A DNA stretch of 64,000 nt from an uncultured Bradyrhizobium sp. Lineage in GTDB: Bacteria; Pseudomonadota; Alphaproteobacteria; Rhizobiales; Xanthobacteraceae. Where the stretch lies: positions 1-64,000 of the forward strand of contig NZ_CAKZJO010000043.1 in assembly GCF_936943645.1 (NCBI RefSeq), given 5' to 3'. Positions 45,708-54,484 of this stretch are shown piece by piece. Within the stretch, counting starts at the first letter, position 1. Each line of letters begins with the position of its first letter. Below the pieces are notes generated by a model. The model saw only the letters and a program-made list of their open reading frames with translations, was not told the origin of the DNA and did no database searches. The position numbers and the translations under genes were made by a program.

Positions 45708-46895
45708 ATGGGAGGAGTTCTGGAGGGCGTGCGTGTGCTCGATTTCGGGCGCTATATCGCAGGTCCCTATTGTGCGACCTTGCTGGCCGAATTCGGCGCC
45801 GAGGTCATTCGTGTCGAGAAGCGTGACGGCAGTGAGGATCGCTTCGTGGCGCCGGTCGGCGAGAACGGCGAAGGCGCGCTGTTTCTCCAGGTCAACCGCA
45901 ACAAGAAGTGCGTCACGCTCGACCCGATGAAGCCGGAAGGGCAGGAGGTGATGCGCCGGCTGATCGCGACCGCGGACGTTGTGGTCGCCAATCTGCCGCC
46001 GCAGACCTTGCGCGCGATGAAGCTCGACTACGAGTCCCTGAAGGCGATCAAGCCCGACATCATCCTGACGACGGCAACCGCGTTCGGCGGGCCGGGGCCC
46101 TGGTCCGATCGCGTCGGCTTCGACGGCGTCGGGCAGGTGATGTCGGGATCGGTGTACATGACGGGCGCGGGCGATCCGCCGTATCGCGCCGCGGTGAACT
46201 GGGTCGATTTCGGCACCGCGCTGCATTGCGCGTTCGGCACGCTTGCCGCGCTGATCGAGCGCGGCAAATCAGGGCGCGGGCAGGTCGTCGAGGGCGCGCT
46301 GCTCGCAACCGCGTTGTCTTTCACCAATGCGACGCTGATCGAGCAGGCGGTCATCAACGTCAATCGCGTGCCGACGGGCAATCTCGGCCAGACCGCAGCG
46401 CCCGCGGACATCTACCGCACCAGGGATGGCTGGGTGCTGTGCCAGGTCACCGGCCATCCGCTGTTCAAGCGCTGGGCGCGGCTGATGGGCGAGGAGGAGC
46501 TGTGGCTGAAGGATCCGCGTTTTGCCGACGACATCAGCCGCGGCAACAACGGCGCGGTCATCAGCGAGCGGATGGCGCGCTGGTGCGCCGAGCGCACCAC
46601 GCAGGAGGCCGTCGATACGCTGGGCGAGGCCATGATCCCGACCGGGCCCGTGCTCTCGCCGCAACAGGCGCTGGATCATCCGCATATCCGCGCCGCCGGC
46701 TTCATGCAGGACGTCGACTATCCCGGCCTGCCGAAGCCTGCGCCGGTGACACGGGCGGCCGTGCGTCTCTCGGAGACGCCGGGCGAGATCGCGCACCGCC
46801 CGCCGACGCTCGGCGAGCACACCGATCTCGTGCTCGGAGAGCTCGGTTACAACGAAGCCGAGATAGCGGCGCTTCGGCAAGGCGGGATCATCTAG
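45708..46895 (+). CDS. CaiB/BaiF family CoA transferase
   Basis: A 395-residue class III CoA-transferase. It has the N-terminal GVLEGVRVLDFGRYIAGPYCATLLAEFGAEV and GSEDRF, then the YRAAVNWVDFGTALHCAFG block and a C-terminal AQ/PG-type segment. The active-site Asp of the family is in the D-containing loop near the middle. These enzymes move CoA between carboxylic acids, for example in carnitine or oxalate-type metabolism; the acid is unknown. The ATG at 45708 has GGGAAGGG upstream. It converges with the M20 gene, overlapping by 4 bases. Confidence 0.9.
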   Translation: MGGVLEGVRVLDFGRYIAGPYCATLLAEFGAEVIRVEKRDGSEDRFVAPVGENGEGALFLQVNRNKKCVTLDPMKPEGQEVMRRLIATADVVVANLPPQTLRAMKLDYESLKAIKPDIILTTATAFGGPGPWSDRVGFDGVGQVMSGSVYMTGAGDPPYRAAVNWVDFGTALHCAFGTLAALIERGKSGRGQVVEGALLATALSFTNATLIEQAVINVNRVPTGNLGQTAAPADIYRTRDGWVLCQVTGHPLFKRWARLMGEEELWLKDPRFADDISRGNNGAVISERMARWCAERTTQEAVDTLGEAMIPTGPVLSPQQALDHPHIRAAGFMQDVDYPGLPKPAPVTRAAVRLSETPGEIAHRPPTLGEHTDLVLGELGYNEAEIAALRQGGII

Positions 46896-48079
46896 TTCGA
46901 CGCGAGCGCGGCCTTCGCCACCTCGGCCATCCAGCCCGACGCTACGGGCAGGATTGCGTCGTTGAAATCGTAGCGCGGGCCGTGCAGCTCGGCGCCGTCG
47001 CGCAAGGGCCCGTTACCGATCCAGACGAAGGCGCCCGGCCGCTGCTGCAGATAATGGGCAAAATCCTCGCCGGCCATGCTGGGGGCGAGGTCGCGGCGCA
47101 GCTCGGCGCGCACCTTCTCCGCGGCGATGCGCGCAAGGCCGGCCTCATCAGGCGTGTTGACCACCACGCCGACGCCCCAGACGATTTCGGGCGTCACCTT
47201 GACGCCGAAGCTGGTTGCGACCCCGGCGCAGCTCCGTTCGATGCCGTCGAGGATGACGTCCTTCACAGCCTCGCGGTGGTAGCGCAGCGTGCCGCGGATG
47301 GTCACGCGTCCGGCGATCTGGTTCGGCGCGGTGCCGCCTTCGATGGTGCAGAGCGACAGCACGGCGGTGTCGAGCGGATCGACGCTGCGCGCGACTACCG
47401 ATTGCAGGGCCACGATCAGATGACCGGCCGCCACCACCGGATCGCGCGTCAGATGCGGCATGCCGGCGTGCCCGGCATGGCCCTCGATGGTGATGGTGAT
47501 GCGGCCGCCCGAGGCCATGACGACGCCGTCGTGCACGGCGACGGTGCCGGCGGCAAGGCCCGGCCAATTGTGAAAGCCGAACACGCGCTCCATCGGAAAG
47601 CGGTCGAATAGGCCGGCCGCGACCATCGCGCGCGAGCCGCCAAAGCCTTCCTCGGCCGGCTGGAAGATGAAATCGACCGTGCCGCTCCAGCTGGAGTCGG
47701 CCGCGAGCAGCGCGGCCGCGCCGAGCAGCGAGGCGGTGTGTCCGTCATGGCCGCAGGCATGCATCACGCCCGATGTCTTCGAGGCGTAGGCAAGCCCGGT
47801 ATCCTCGGTGATCGGCAGCGCATCCATGTCGGCGCGCAGGCCGACCCGCCTTTGCGCGTGCCCGCGGGTCAAGGTCGCGACGACGCCGTGGCCGCCGATG
47901 CCCGCCTCGAAGGGAATGCCCAGCTCGGTGAGCTTGTCCTGCACGAAGGCAGCGGTGGCTTGTTCCTGGAGCGACAGCTCCGGGTGCGCATGCAGGTGTT
48001 GGCGCCACGCGGTCAGTTTCTGGTGCAGCTCGGGTGTCAAGGTCGCGGTCTCTCGCACAATGTCGGTTGCCGCCACCAT
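46892..48079 (-). CDS. M20 aminoacylase/N-acyl-amino-acid amidohydrolase
   Basis: A 395-residue M20 family hydrolase. HACGHDGHTASLLGAA carries the metal His and Asp, and PAEEGFGGSRAM carries the catalytic and bridging Glu. The dimerisation domain follows in the middle. Near relatives are hippurate hydrolase and N-acetyl-diaminopimelate deacetylase; the amide substrate is unknown. The ATG at 48079 fits. It is convergent with the CoA-transferase. Confidence 0.92.
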   Translation of the reverse strand: MVAATDIVRETATLTPELHQKLTAWRQHLHAHPELSLQEQATAAFVQDKLTELGIPFEAGIGGHGVVATLTRGHAQRRVGLRADMDALPITEDTGLAYASKTSGVMHACGHDGHTASLLGAAALLAADSSWSGTVDFIFQPAEEGFGGSRAMVAAGLFDRFPMERVFGFHNWPGLAAGTVAVHDGVVMASGGRITITIEGHAGHAGMPHLTRDPVVAAGHLIVALQSVVARSVDPLDTAVLSLCTIEGGTAPNQIAGRVTIRGTLRYHREAVKDVILDGIERSCAGVATSFGVKVTPEIVWGVGVVVNTPDEAGLARIAAEKVRAELRRDLAPSMAGEDFAHYLQQRPGAFVWIGNGPLRDGAELHGPRYDFNDAILPVASGWMAEVAKAALASN

Positions 48080-48137
48080 AGCGGATTATCCGCGGCTCGC
48101 ATCCCGCGTTGGGGAATGGCTCGCGTGCAGGCACATC

Positions 48138-48220
48138 GTCATGGCCGGGCTTGACCCGGCCATCCACGTCTTCCGCTCGGCACAAAGAACGTGGATGCCC
48201 GGGACAAGCCCGGGCATGAC
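48138..48220. repeat. Dispersed palindromic repeat, GTCATGGCCGGGCTTGACCCGG type
   Basis: GTCATGGCCGGGCTTGACCCGGCCATCCACGT on the left faces ACGTGGATGCCCGGGACAAGCCCGGGCATGAC on the right. Each arm is itself palindromic and the two arms pair. This is an intergenic mosaic repeat of the type scattered through Bradyrhizobium chromosomes, located between two convergent-side genes. Confidence 0.82.
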
Positions 48221-48226
48221 GGAGCT

Positions 48227-49315
48227 CTACGCCGCCAGCGTCGCCAGCCCCTTCCAGTCGAAGCTGATCCCGTGTCCCGGGCGATCCGGCGCCAATGCCT
48301 TGCCGTCCTCGAGCACCAGCGGATGCGCGATGTACTTGTCGAGGCCGAACCCGTGCGCCTCAAGGTAAGAGCGGTTCGGGCAGGCGGCGAGCAGATGCAC
48401 GGTGATGTCGTGCGCACCGTGGCTGGTGACGGGCAGGTTGAAGGCCTCCGCCAGCCGTGCGATCTTCATGAAGGCGGAGACGCCGCCGCAATTGGTGACG
48501 TCGGGCTCGGGATAGGACACCGCGCCGCTGGTGATGTAGTTCTTGAACTCCCACAGCGAGCGCAGATTCTCCCCTGCCGCGATCGGCACGCCGCCGGCCT
48601 GCATGATGCGCGCATGCCCGGCGACGTCGTCGGGAATGATCGGCTCTTCCAGCCAGGTGAGGTCGTAGGGCACGAAGGCGCGGGCGGCGCGGATGGCCTC
48701 CTCGACCGTCCACTTCATGTTGGCATCCGCCATCAGCGGAAAACCGTCGCCGAGATGTTGTCGCATCGCGGAGACCTTGGCGACGTCGGATTTCAGGTCC
48801 GGCCGGCCGACCTTCATCTTGATGGCGCGAAAGCCCTTGGCGAGATTGCCGTCGGTCTGCGCGAGCAGTTCCTCCACGGAGAGATCGAGGTCGATGCCGC
48901 CGGCATAGCAGGGCACGCGCGCGTCGAAGCCGCCGAGCAATCGATACAGCGGCAGCTTGGCCCGACGCGCCTTCAAGTCCCACAGCGCGATGTCGAGCGC
49001 CGAGAGCGCCAGCACCACCGGCCCGCCGCGCCCCCCATAATGCAGCGCCCACCAGACGTGATGCCAGATCGCCTCGGTATCGTCGGCCTCGCGGCCCTCG
49101 ACCAGTGGCGGGATCTCACGCTTGAGGATGTCCGCCGTCGCTCCGCCATTGCGCCCCACCGTATAGGTGTAGCCCACGCCCTCGGCGCCGTCGGCATCGC
49201 GGATGCGGCAGGTGATGAGCTCGAACGCGGTGATCTCACCATGGGTAGAGTCGGACAGCGTGACGGGGAGGGGGATCCGGTAGAGGGCGGATTCGATATT
49301 TGCGATGCGCGGCAT
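48227..49315 (-). CDS. Mandelate racemase/muconate lactonizing family enzyme (enolase superfamily)
   Basis: A 362-residue enolase-superfamily enzyme. The catalytic Lys pair is in FRAIKMKVGRPD, the metal ligands are in MADANMKWT (Asp), WLEEPI (Glu) and the AAGENL segment (Glu), and SHGAHDI carries the C-terminal acid/base His. Substrates range from sugar acids (dehydratases) to muconate; the specificity is not clear. The ATG at 49315 follows GGGAGG and gives the family length; the upstream open frame lies in a repeat and is not coding. Confidence 0.92.
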   Translation of the reverse strand: MPRIANIESALYRIPLPVTLSDSTHGEITAFELITCRIRDADGAEGVGYTYTVGRNGGATADILKREIPPLVEGREADDTEAIWHHVWWALHYGGRGGPVVLALSALDIALWDLKARRAKLPLYRLLGGFDARVPCYAGGIDLDLSVEELLAQTDGNLAKGFRAIKMKVGRPDLKSDVAKVSAMRQHLGDGFPLMADANMKWTVEEAIRAARAFVPYDLTWLEEPIIPDDVAGHARIMQAGGVPIAAGENLRSLWEFKNYITSGAVSYPEPDVTNCGGVSAFMKIARLAEAFNLPVTSHGAHDITVHLLAACPNRSYLEAHGFGLDKYIAHPLVLEDGKALAPDRPGHGISFDWKGLATLAA

Positions 49316-49343
49316 GGGGCCTCCCGATTTTTCTTTTTGCTTC

Positions 49344-49432
49344 GTAGGGTGGGTTAGCGCAGCGTAACCCACCATGCTTCGACGTTTGCCGAACGAAGTT
49401 GGTGGGTTACGCCTTCGGCTAGCCCACCCTAC
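49344..49432. repeat. Dispersed palindromic repeat, GTAGGGTGGGTTAGCG type
   Basis: GTAGGGTGGGTTAGCG on the left pairs with CTAGCCCACCCTAC on the right with an interruption, and GTAACCCACCA/TGGTGGGTTAC pair in the interior. It shares GTAGGGTGGG ends with the elements at 242 and 32900. Confidence 0.8.
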
Positions 49433-49439
49433 GGACTTC

Positions 49440-50645
49440 TCACCGCATTGTCGCAACGTGCAGCGCCAGCGCGCAGGCGCGGTCGTATTCGTCGAGGTTG
49501 ATCCATTCGTCCACCGTGTGCGCCTCGTTCTGGCCGGCGCCGAAGGTCACGGTCGGAATGCCGTGACGGACCATCCAGTTGGCGTCGAGGCCGCCATTGG
49601 CGGTGCGGACGTTCGGCGTGCCGCCGACCGCGGACACGGCCTCGACCGCGCGCTTGATGACGGGCTGGCTGTCCTTCATGCGGAACGGAAAATAGTCGGT
49701 CTCGGCCTTGAACTTGACCTTGCCGGACTTGCCTTGTGCGTTCGTCACCTTCCTGGCCGCCTTCTCGAACGCGGTCTTGTAGGCCTTGGTGATCTCCTTG
49801 AAGAACTTGCCGTCATGGCTGCGGCATTCGCCGCGCACATGCACGTAATCGGTGACGACATTGGTGGCATCGCCCGCGGGGCGGCCCTCGCCGCCGGTGA
49901 CGGGGCCGACATTGCTGGTGCCCATCCGCGCGCTTGCGCCCTTGCCCTTCACCACCTTGCCGAACCAGCCGCCGGCCTTCACGTCGGCCAAAGCCAGCGC
50001 CATGATCATGGTCGAGGAGATGCCGCGCTCCGGCGCGACGCCGGCATGCGAGGCGCGGCCGAAGATCTCGACAGTCCAGCGATCGGCGCCGACCGCACCG
50101 ATCACGACGTTCGAGGCCGAGCCGCCGTCATAGTTGAAGGCCATCACGGGCGAGCCGAGCTCGTCCAGCTTGACGTGGCGCGCGCCGTAGAGCCCGCTCT
50201 CCTCGCGGACGCAAAACAGCAGCGTGATCGGCGGGTGATCGAGCTTCTGCTTCTCGAGCTCGGCCGCCAGCGTCACCAGCACGCCGCAGCCGCAGCGATT
50301 GTCGCCGCCGAGCGCGGTCTTGGCCTCGTTGACGATCTTGCGGCCCGATTTCTTCGGCTTGGCGCCGGCGCAGAGCGGCACAGTGTCCATGTGGGTCATG
50401 AACATGATGCGCGGCTGGTTGTGCAGCGCGCCGCGGCCGGGCAGGTCGACGATGAGGTTGCCGGTCTCGGTCGGCACGGGAATGCGCGTGTTGGCATCGT
50501 CGAGGCGGATCGCCTCGGCCGGCACGCCGGCCTCCGTCAGCGCGGCCGTGAGCTCGCGCCCGATCGCCGCCTCCTGTCCGGTCACGCCCTCGACGGCGAG
50601 GAAGCGCATGAGGCGGTCGGTGGCGGCTTTGGTGTCGACAGGCAT
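49440..50645 (-). CDS. M20/M25/M40 family metallopeptidase (PepT-like)
   Basis: A 401-residue zinc peptidase. It has MFMTHMDTVPLC with the metal His and catalytic Asp, GGDNRCGCGVLVTLAAEL and CVREESGLYGARHVK with the catalytic and metal Glu residues, and a final SEHIDEW-like AHTVDEWI. It is similar to tripeptidase T. The ATG at 50645 is preceded by AAGGGA. No signal peptide is seen, so it is probably cytoplasmic and involved in peptide recycling. Confidence 0.92.
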   Translation of the reverse strand: MPVDTKAATDRLMRFLAVEGVTGQEAAIGRELTAALTEAGVPAEAIRLDDANTRIPVPTETGNLIVDLPGRGALHNQPRIMFMTHMDTVPLCAGAKPKKSGRKIVNEAKTALGGDNRCGCGVLVTLAAELEKQKLDHPPITLLFCVREESGLYGARHVKLDELGSPVMAFNYDGGSASNVVIGAVGADRWTVEIFGRASHAGVAPERGISSTMIMALALADVKAGGWFGKVVKGKGASARMGTSNVGPVTGGEGRPAGDATNVVTDYVHVRGECRSHDGKFFKEITKAYKTAFEKAARKVTNAQGKSGKVKFKAETDYFPFRMKDSQPVIKRAVEAVSAVGGTPNVRTANGGLDANWMVRHGIPTVTFGAGQNEAHTVDEWINLDEYDRACALALHVATMR

Positions 50646-50941
50646 GAGTTCATTCCCTTGATGCGCGATGCTTGTCAGCATCCCCCGCAGCACGCGGTTG
50701 TGCAAGGCGGCCTCGACGCATGAAGTCTGGCGCTGCGTTGCCAGGTGCGCATGGTCCCGGAAGCGGCCTCGACCTCGCCCTGGGGCCGGGCGAGGGATCG
50801 GCCGACGCGGGCATGGCGTCGCGCGCATAATGTGTCCGGATGTTGCTGTCTGGTGACAGCTTCGGCCGCGATTCGCCTCTAGCCTAAGGTGTTTTCTGGC
50901 GCCGCGGCACGCCAAGACCTTGCCGAAACATATTGGGGGCA

Positions 50942-51820
50942 ATGATGCGGATCGCGGCCATTGCGGGAAGTGCCTTATTGTTCGGTGTCGGGGCGGCGAA
51001 TGCCGCGGATATGGCGGTCAAGGCGAGACCGATGCCGGTCGCCGCACAGGCCTTCAGCTGGACCGGCTTCTACGTCGGCGCCAATGTCGGTGGCGCCTGG
51101 ACTCCCAGCAGCGGCGGCAGTGATGGCGGATTGCTGTTCCCTGGTTTTATCGTCCTTCCTCCGGTCGCAGCCGTGCCGACACTTGTCCCTGGTCAGATCG
51201 GCACCCTTGCTGGTGATGGCCGCCGCAGCGGTGTCATCGGCGGCGGGCAGATCGGCTACAATTGGCAGGTCCAGCAGTTCGTGCTCGGCGTCGAGGCCGA
51301 CGTGGTCGGCACCGGCTTGAATGGGTCCAGCGCCAGCGCATCGCGCACCTTCGGCGCCCCGCTCTTTGCGCCTGCCGTGACCCAGACGGTGACGGTCGAT
51401 TTTGGTCATATCGACTGGATGGCCAGCTTCCGCGGTCGCGCCGGCGTCACGGTGGATCGGACGTTGTTCTACGTCACTGGCGGTGCCGCCGTCGCCGAGA
51501 TCGGCGGTTCGCGAACCACCGTCGTCAACGGGCCGGGCATTGGCATCCCGGCGGGAACGTTCACGGCAACGAACGGCGGCTCGACCACGCGCTGGGGCTG
51601 GACCGTCGGAGGCGGCGTCGAATGGGCGTTCAACCCGAACTGGAGCCTGGCCGGCGAATACCGCTACACCGACTTCGGCAGCCGCAGCGTCACCTTCACC
51701 GTTCCCGACGGGTTGGGCGGCGTGTTCGCAACGGGCACCTCGAGTTCCCGCCTGACCGTCGAACAGGCTACCGTCAGGGTCAATTATCGCTTCGGCGGGC
51801 CGGTGGTCGCGAAGTACTGA
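50942..51820 (+). CDS. Outer membrane beta-barrel protein (Omp25/31-like porin family)
   Basis: A 292-residue protein. The signal peptide (IAAIAGSALLFGVGAANA) is followed by FSWTGFYVGANVGGAW, the hallmark start of rhizobial Omp25/Omp31 porins, then repeated beta strands. The end is TVRVNYRFGGPVVAKY, typical of an outer-membrane C-terminus. It sits after a 296-base gene-free stretch that probably holds its promoter. I use ATG 50942 (a second ATG is at 50945). Confidence 0.92.
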   Translation: MMRIAAIAGSALLFGVGAANAADMAVKARPMPVAAQAFSWTGFYVGANVGGAWTPSSGGSDGGLLFPGFIVLPPVAAVPTLVPGQIGTLAGDGRRSGVIGGGQIGYNWQVQQFVLGVEADVVGTGLNGSSASASRTFGAPLFAPAVTQTVTVDFGHIDWMASFRGRAGVTVDRTLFYVTGGAAVAEIGGSRTTVVNGPGIGIPAGTFTATNGGSTTRWGWTVGGGVEWAFNPNWSLAGEYRYTDFGSRSVTFTVPDGLGGVFATGTSSSRLTVEQATVRVNYRFGGPVVAKY

Positions 51821-51869
51821 TCGGGCCCCACGGCGGCCGCGAAGCTTGGGGATGGCGTGAGCGAAGTGC

Positions 51870-53126
51870 TCAGCTCGTCCCGCGCAGCGGCGATGTATAG
51901 GCCAGGAAAACCAGCACGCCGAATGCCAGCATCGCTGCCATGAACAGCAGCACCGCCGGCAGCCCGGCGAAGGCGGCCACTGCACCGGTGACCGACTGCA
52001 TCAGGGCGGTGCCGAGGAAAAAGGCGAGGTTCACCGCGGCCAGCGCCTTGCCCGCGGTTTGCGCGTCCACCAATTGCCGGCACATGCCGAACAGCAGCGG
52101 CTGTGCGGAGGTCGCAAGCCCGATCAGCACGAACAGCGCGAGATCATATCGCGGCGGCATGACCGGCACGCCAAACAGCCAGGCAACCGCATAATGCGGT
52201 GCGCCCAGCGCCATCAGAGCAACCAGCACGGCCGCGACTGCATGCGTGCCGGCGACGAGGTCGCGGCGGCGGCCGACCTTGCGGTCGATCATGCCCATCA
52301 GCAGCGGGCCCGCGATCATCGCCAGCGTGTAGGCGCCGAGCTGATTGCCGGCCTCGACCCGCGACAGGCCCTTGATCTCCATCAGCCATGGCCCGCCCCA
52401 CAGCCCGCGCAGCACCAGCGAGGTCGCCAGCGACACCATCGCGAGCGCGATCAGCCCGCGCAGGGGCCGCGACAGGCCGAGCCTGAGCACCTCGATCATC
52501 TGCGACAGCGGCGAGGACGAGTCCTTGTGCTCGGCCGGCTGGTTCGGCACCAGCACGAACACCGCCAGCGCCACCGCGACGCCGCCGAGCGCCGAGATCC
52601 AGAACCCCGCGCGCCAGCCATATTGATCGACCACGAAGGCCAGCGGGCTCGCCGACAAGAGCATGCCGATATTGCCGATCGAGAGGATCGCGCCGGACCA
52701 GAGGCCGAAGCGCGCCGCAGACAATTGCTTCGCCGCCAGCGTCATCGGACACATCAGCATGCCCGAGGTCGCAACCCCCAGCATGAACTGTCCGACCGCA
52801 AAGCTCGCAGCGTCGGTCGCAAACCCCGACGCAATCGCGCCGACCACGGTTCCCGCAAGCAGGCTCAGCGATACCGGTCGCACGCCGAAGCGGTCCATCG
52901 CCGCGCCGACCGGGATCTGCGACGCGGCAAAAGCGAAATGATAAACCGAAGTGAGGCTCGCCAGCGCCTGCGGCTCGAGATGGAAATCCGCGGCCATGAG
53001 GTCGAGGCTGATTGCGGGAATGGTGCGCAGCAATGTCGAGAGCATGTGGCCGCAGGCGAGCGCGACGAGCGCAAAAATCAGTGCGCGGGTCGCATGTCCC
53101 GCGTCGTCGGTGGTGGCAGTCTCCAT
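51870..53126 (-). CDS. MFS transporter
   Basis: A 418-residue major facilitator with 12 hydrophobic helices. The loop 2-3 motif is GAAMDRFGVRPVSLSL and the second-half motif is GMIDRKVGRRRDLV. The ATG at 53126 fits; an open upstream frame is not used because it lacks character. The substrate is unknown. It is convergent with the porin gene and separated from the defence-like operon by a long gene-free region. Confidence 0.9.
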   Translation of the reverse strand: METATTDDAGHATRALIFALVALACGHMLSTLLRTIPAISLDLMAADFHLEPQALASLTSVYHFAFAASQIPVGAAMDRFGVRPVSLSLLAGTVVGAIASGFATDAASFAVGQFMLGVATSGMLMCPMTLAAKQLSAARFGLWSGAILSIGNIGMLLSASPLAFVVDQYGWRAGFWISALGGVAVALAVFVLVPNQPAEHKDSSSPLSQMIEVLRLGLSRPLRGLIALAMVSLATSLVLRGLWGGPWLMEIKGLSRVEAGNQLGAYTLAMIAGPLLMGMIDRKVGRRRDLVAGTHAVAAVLVALMALGAPHYAVAWLFGVPVMPPRYDLALFVLIGLATSAQPLLFGMCRQLVDAQTAGKALAAVNLAFFLGTALMQSVTGAVAAFAGLPAVLLFMAAMLAFGVLVFLAYTSPLRGTS

Positions 53127-53599
53127 GAGTGTTTCGTCCCGGCAACTTTGGGATGGAATACGAGGTGGCAAGGGAACAGCCAATCTTGGCAGCTGAGGCC
53201 TCCATCTCATTCCGAAATGTGGTGTGTTAGTCGCGCGCTCTAGGTCCGCTCGAACGAGGGACGCTCGCTTTCGCGGACACCACCAAGCACTGATCTGAGC
53301 TTCGCCGCCTACCCTCTCTCAAGGTGACGCCAAATTGTTTACAACAATGAAGGCAGCGTTCAACTCTCTTTCCGAATAAGCTCAGCACCTTAATGTCTTG
53401 ATCTCGTCTAGTTTATCTCTAACTCGAGCGCGGTAGCTCCAGCAGTGTCGTTCTGCAATAGTCGCCTCAAGCGCGCGCAGTAGCTAGATCTCAATCTAGG
53501 GGAACCTTAATGTTTTGCGCGTGATCGTCATGATCTTCTCATATCGGTGCCGTAGCGCTCCCTGTATCCCCAAAGCGCCACGTGAAGCAACATTTCAAA
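53127..53599. other. Gene-free, AT-richer stretch at the edge of the accessory island
   Basis: About 470 bases with no convincing ORF and lower GC than the neighbourhood. A short inverted repeat ATTGT-TTACA-ACAAT is at 53334-53348. I see no direct repeats, integrase or tRNA that would mark an attachment site. The composition change starts here and continues through 55.8 kb. Confidence 0.5.
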
Positions 53600-54484
53600 T
53601 TACGTGAAGATCTCCGTATACCGCTTAAAATGCTTTTCAAGTTCGGGAAGCTTTCCCTTGGACATGGCTTCAAACGTTTCAGACGTCATCAACCTCATGA
53701 ATGCGTCGTAGGTCAGACGAAATTCCGCGTGAACCTGTGTCACCAATTTTGTGAACAAGTGGAAGCCAAATCGCGACACCATTTTGCCCCAGCAATGCTG
53801 CAGGGTATGCGAGTTGGAGACCATAATTTTGCGCCTTGGGCGGCGCGCATAGCCGGCCCCAATTAGCATTTGACGCGCTCTCTCATGGGAAAATCGAGGG
53901 GGCGTTGCATTAAGGTCGATCGAAGCAAGAGGCTTGTTCCTATCAAAAATAGGTTTATGGCCACGAAACGAAAGAGCGATTTCGCTCTCGCACCAAGGCT
54001 GTACGTCCTTCTTAAAGCGAGCCATTTCATTCGAGATGCTCGTCAAAATTTCCTGGCCTCTAGCATCACGTGGAAAAAATCGAAGAAAAACACCTTCCAA
54101 TGCAATCTCTGAGATCGCGTCATTCTCCCAACTGTATCCGTAAGTATAAGCTACCCTACTCTGGGTCAGCTCACGCTGACAATGCCAGTCGAAATCTCGG
54201 TCAAAGCAAACGATTGCCGTGGCTATGGAATGCGTTGTGGCGTCCTGTGCGATCAGTTTTAGCGTCGATTTACTGCCAATCGACTTGAAATGGTAAGTCC
54301 GCTTCGCACCAAGAAAAGATGCCGTGCGACGCCAAAAATCGCAGTCCAATGTGGATTCGTCGCCGCCGCCAGAAAGAGCCGCAGTTACTCCCAATGGCTC
54401 CCCGCCTTCGCAAAATACGATCGAGTCTACGCGAAAAAACAGATGGAGATTGGCTATCCCGCTCGGAGTCCGACGAAAGCTCAT
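53600..54484 (-). CDS. DUF4435 (TOPRIM-like) protein, AriB-like effector
   Basis: A 294-residue protein with a TOPRIM-style arrangement. SIVFCEGGEP carries Glu at residue 26. VCFDRDFDW at 93-100 carries D95, D97 and D99. GYSWENDAI at 117-123 adds a polar pair. This matches DUF4435, the nuclease-like effector in PARIS systems, where I recall E26 as essential in AriB. It overlaps the upstream AAA gene by 4 bases (ATGA), so they form one operon. The base composition is visibly lower in GC than the flanking genes. Confidence 0.78.
   Translation of the reverse strand: MSFRRTPSGIANLHLFFRVDSIVFCEGGEPLGVTAALSGGGDESTLDCDFWRRTASFLGAKRTYHFKSIGSKSTLKLIAQDATTHSIATAIVCFDRDFDWHCQRELTQSRVAYTYGYSWENDAISEIALEGVFLRFFPRDARGQEILTSISNEMARFKKDVQPWCESEIALSFRGHKPIFDRNKPLASIDLNATPPRFSHERARQMLIGAGYARRPRRKIMVSNSHTLQHCWGKMVSRFGFHLFTKLVTQVHAEFRLTYDAFMRLMTSETFEAMSKGKLPELEKHFKRYTEIFT

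Noticed and set aside
43254..46226. A 990-codon minus-strand ORF opposite the P-type ATPase
   Set aside because: Shadow ORF caused by GC skew in codon positions; composition (His/Arg/Asp-rich) is not protein-like and the plus-strand gene is well supported.
53127..53599. Possible integrase or attachment site next to the defence-like operon
   Set aside because: No integrase ORF, tRNA or direct repeats were found; only an isolated short inverted repeat was seen.
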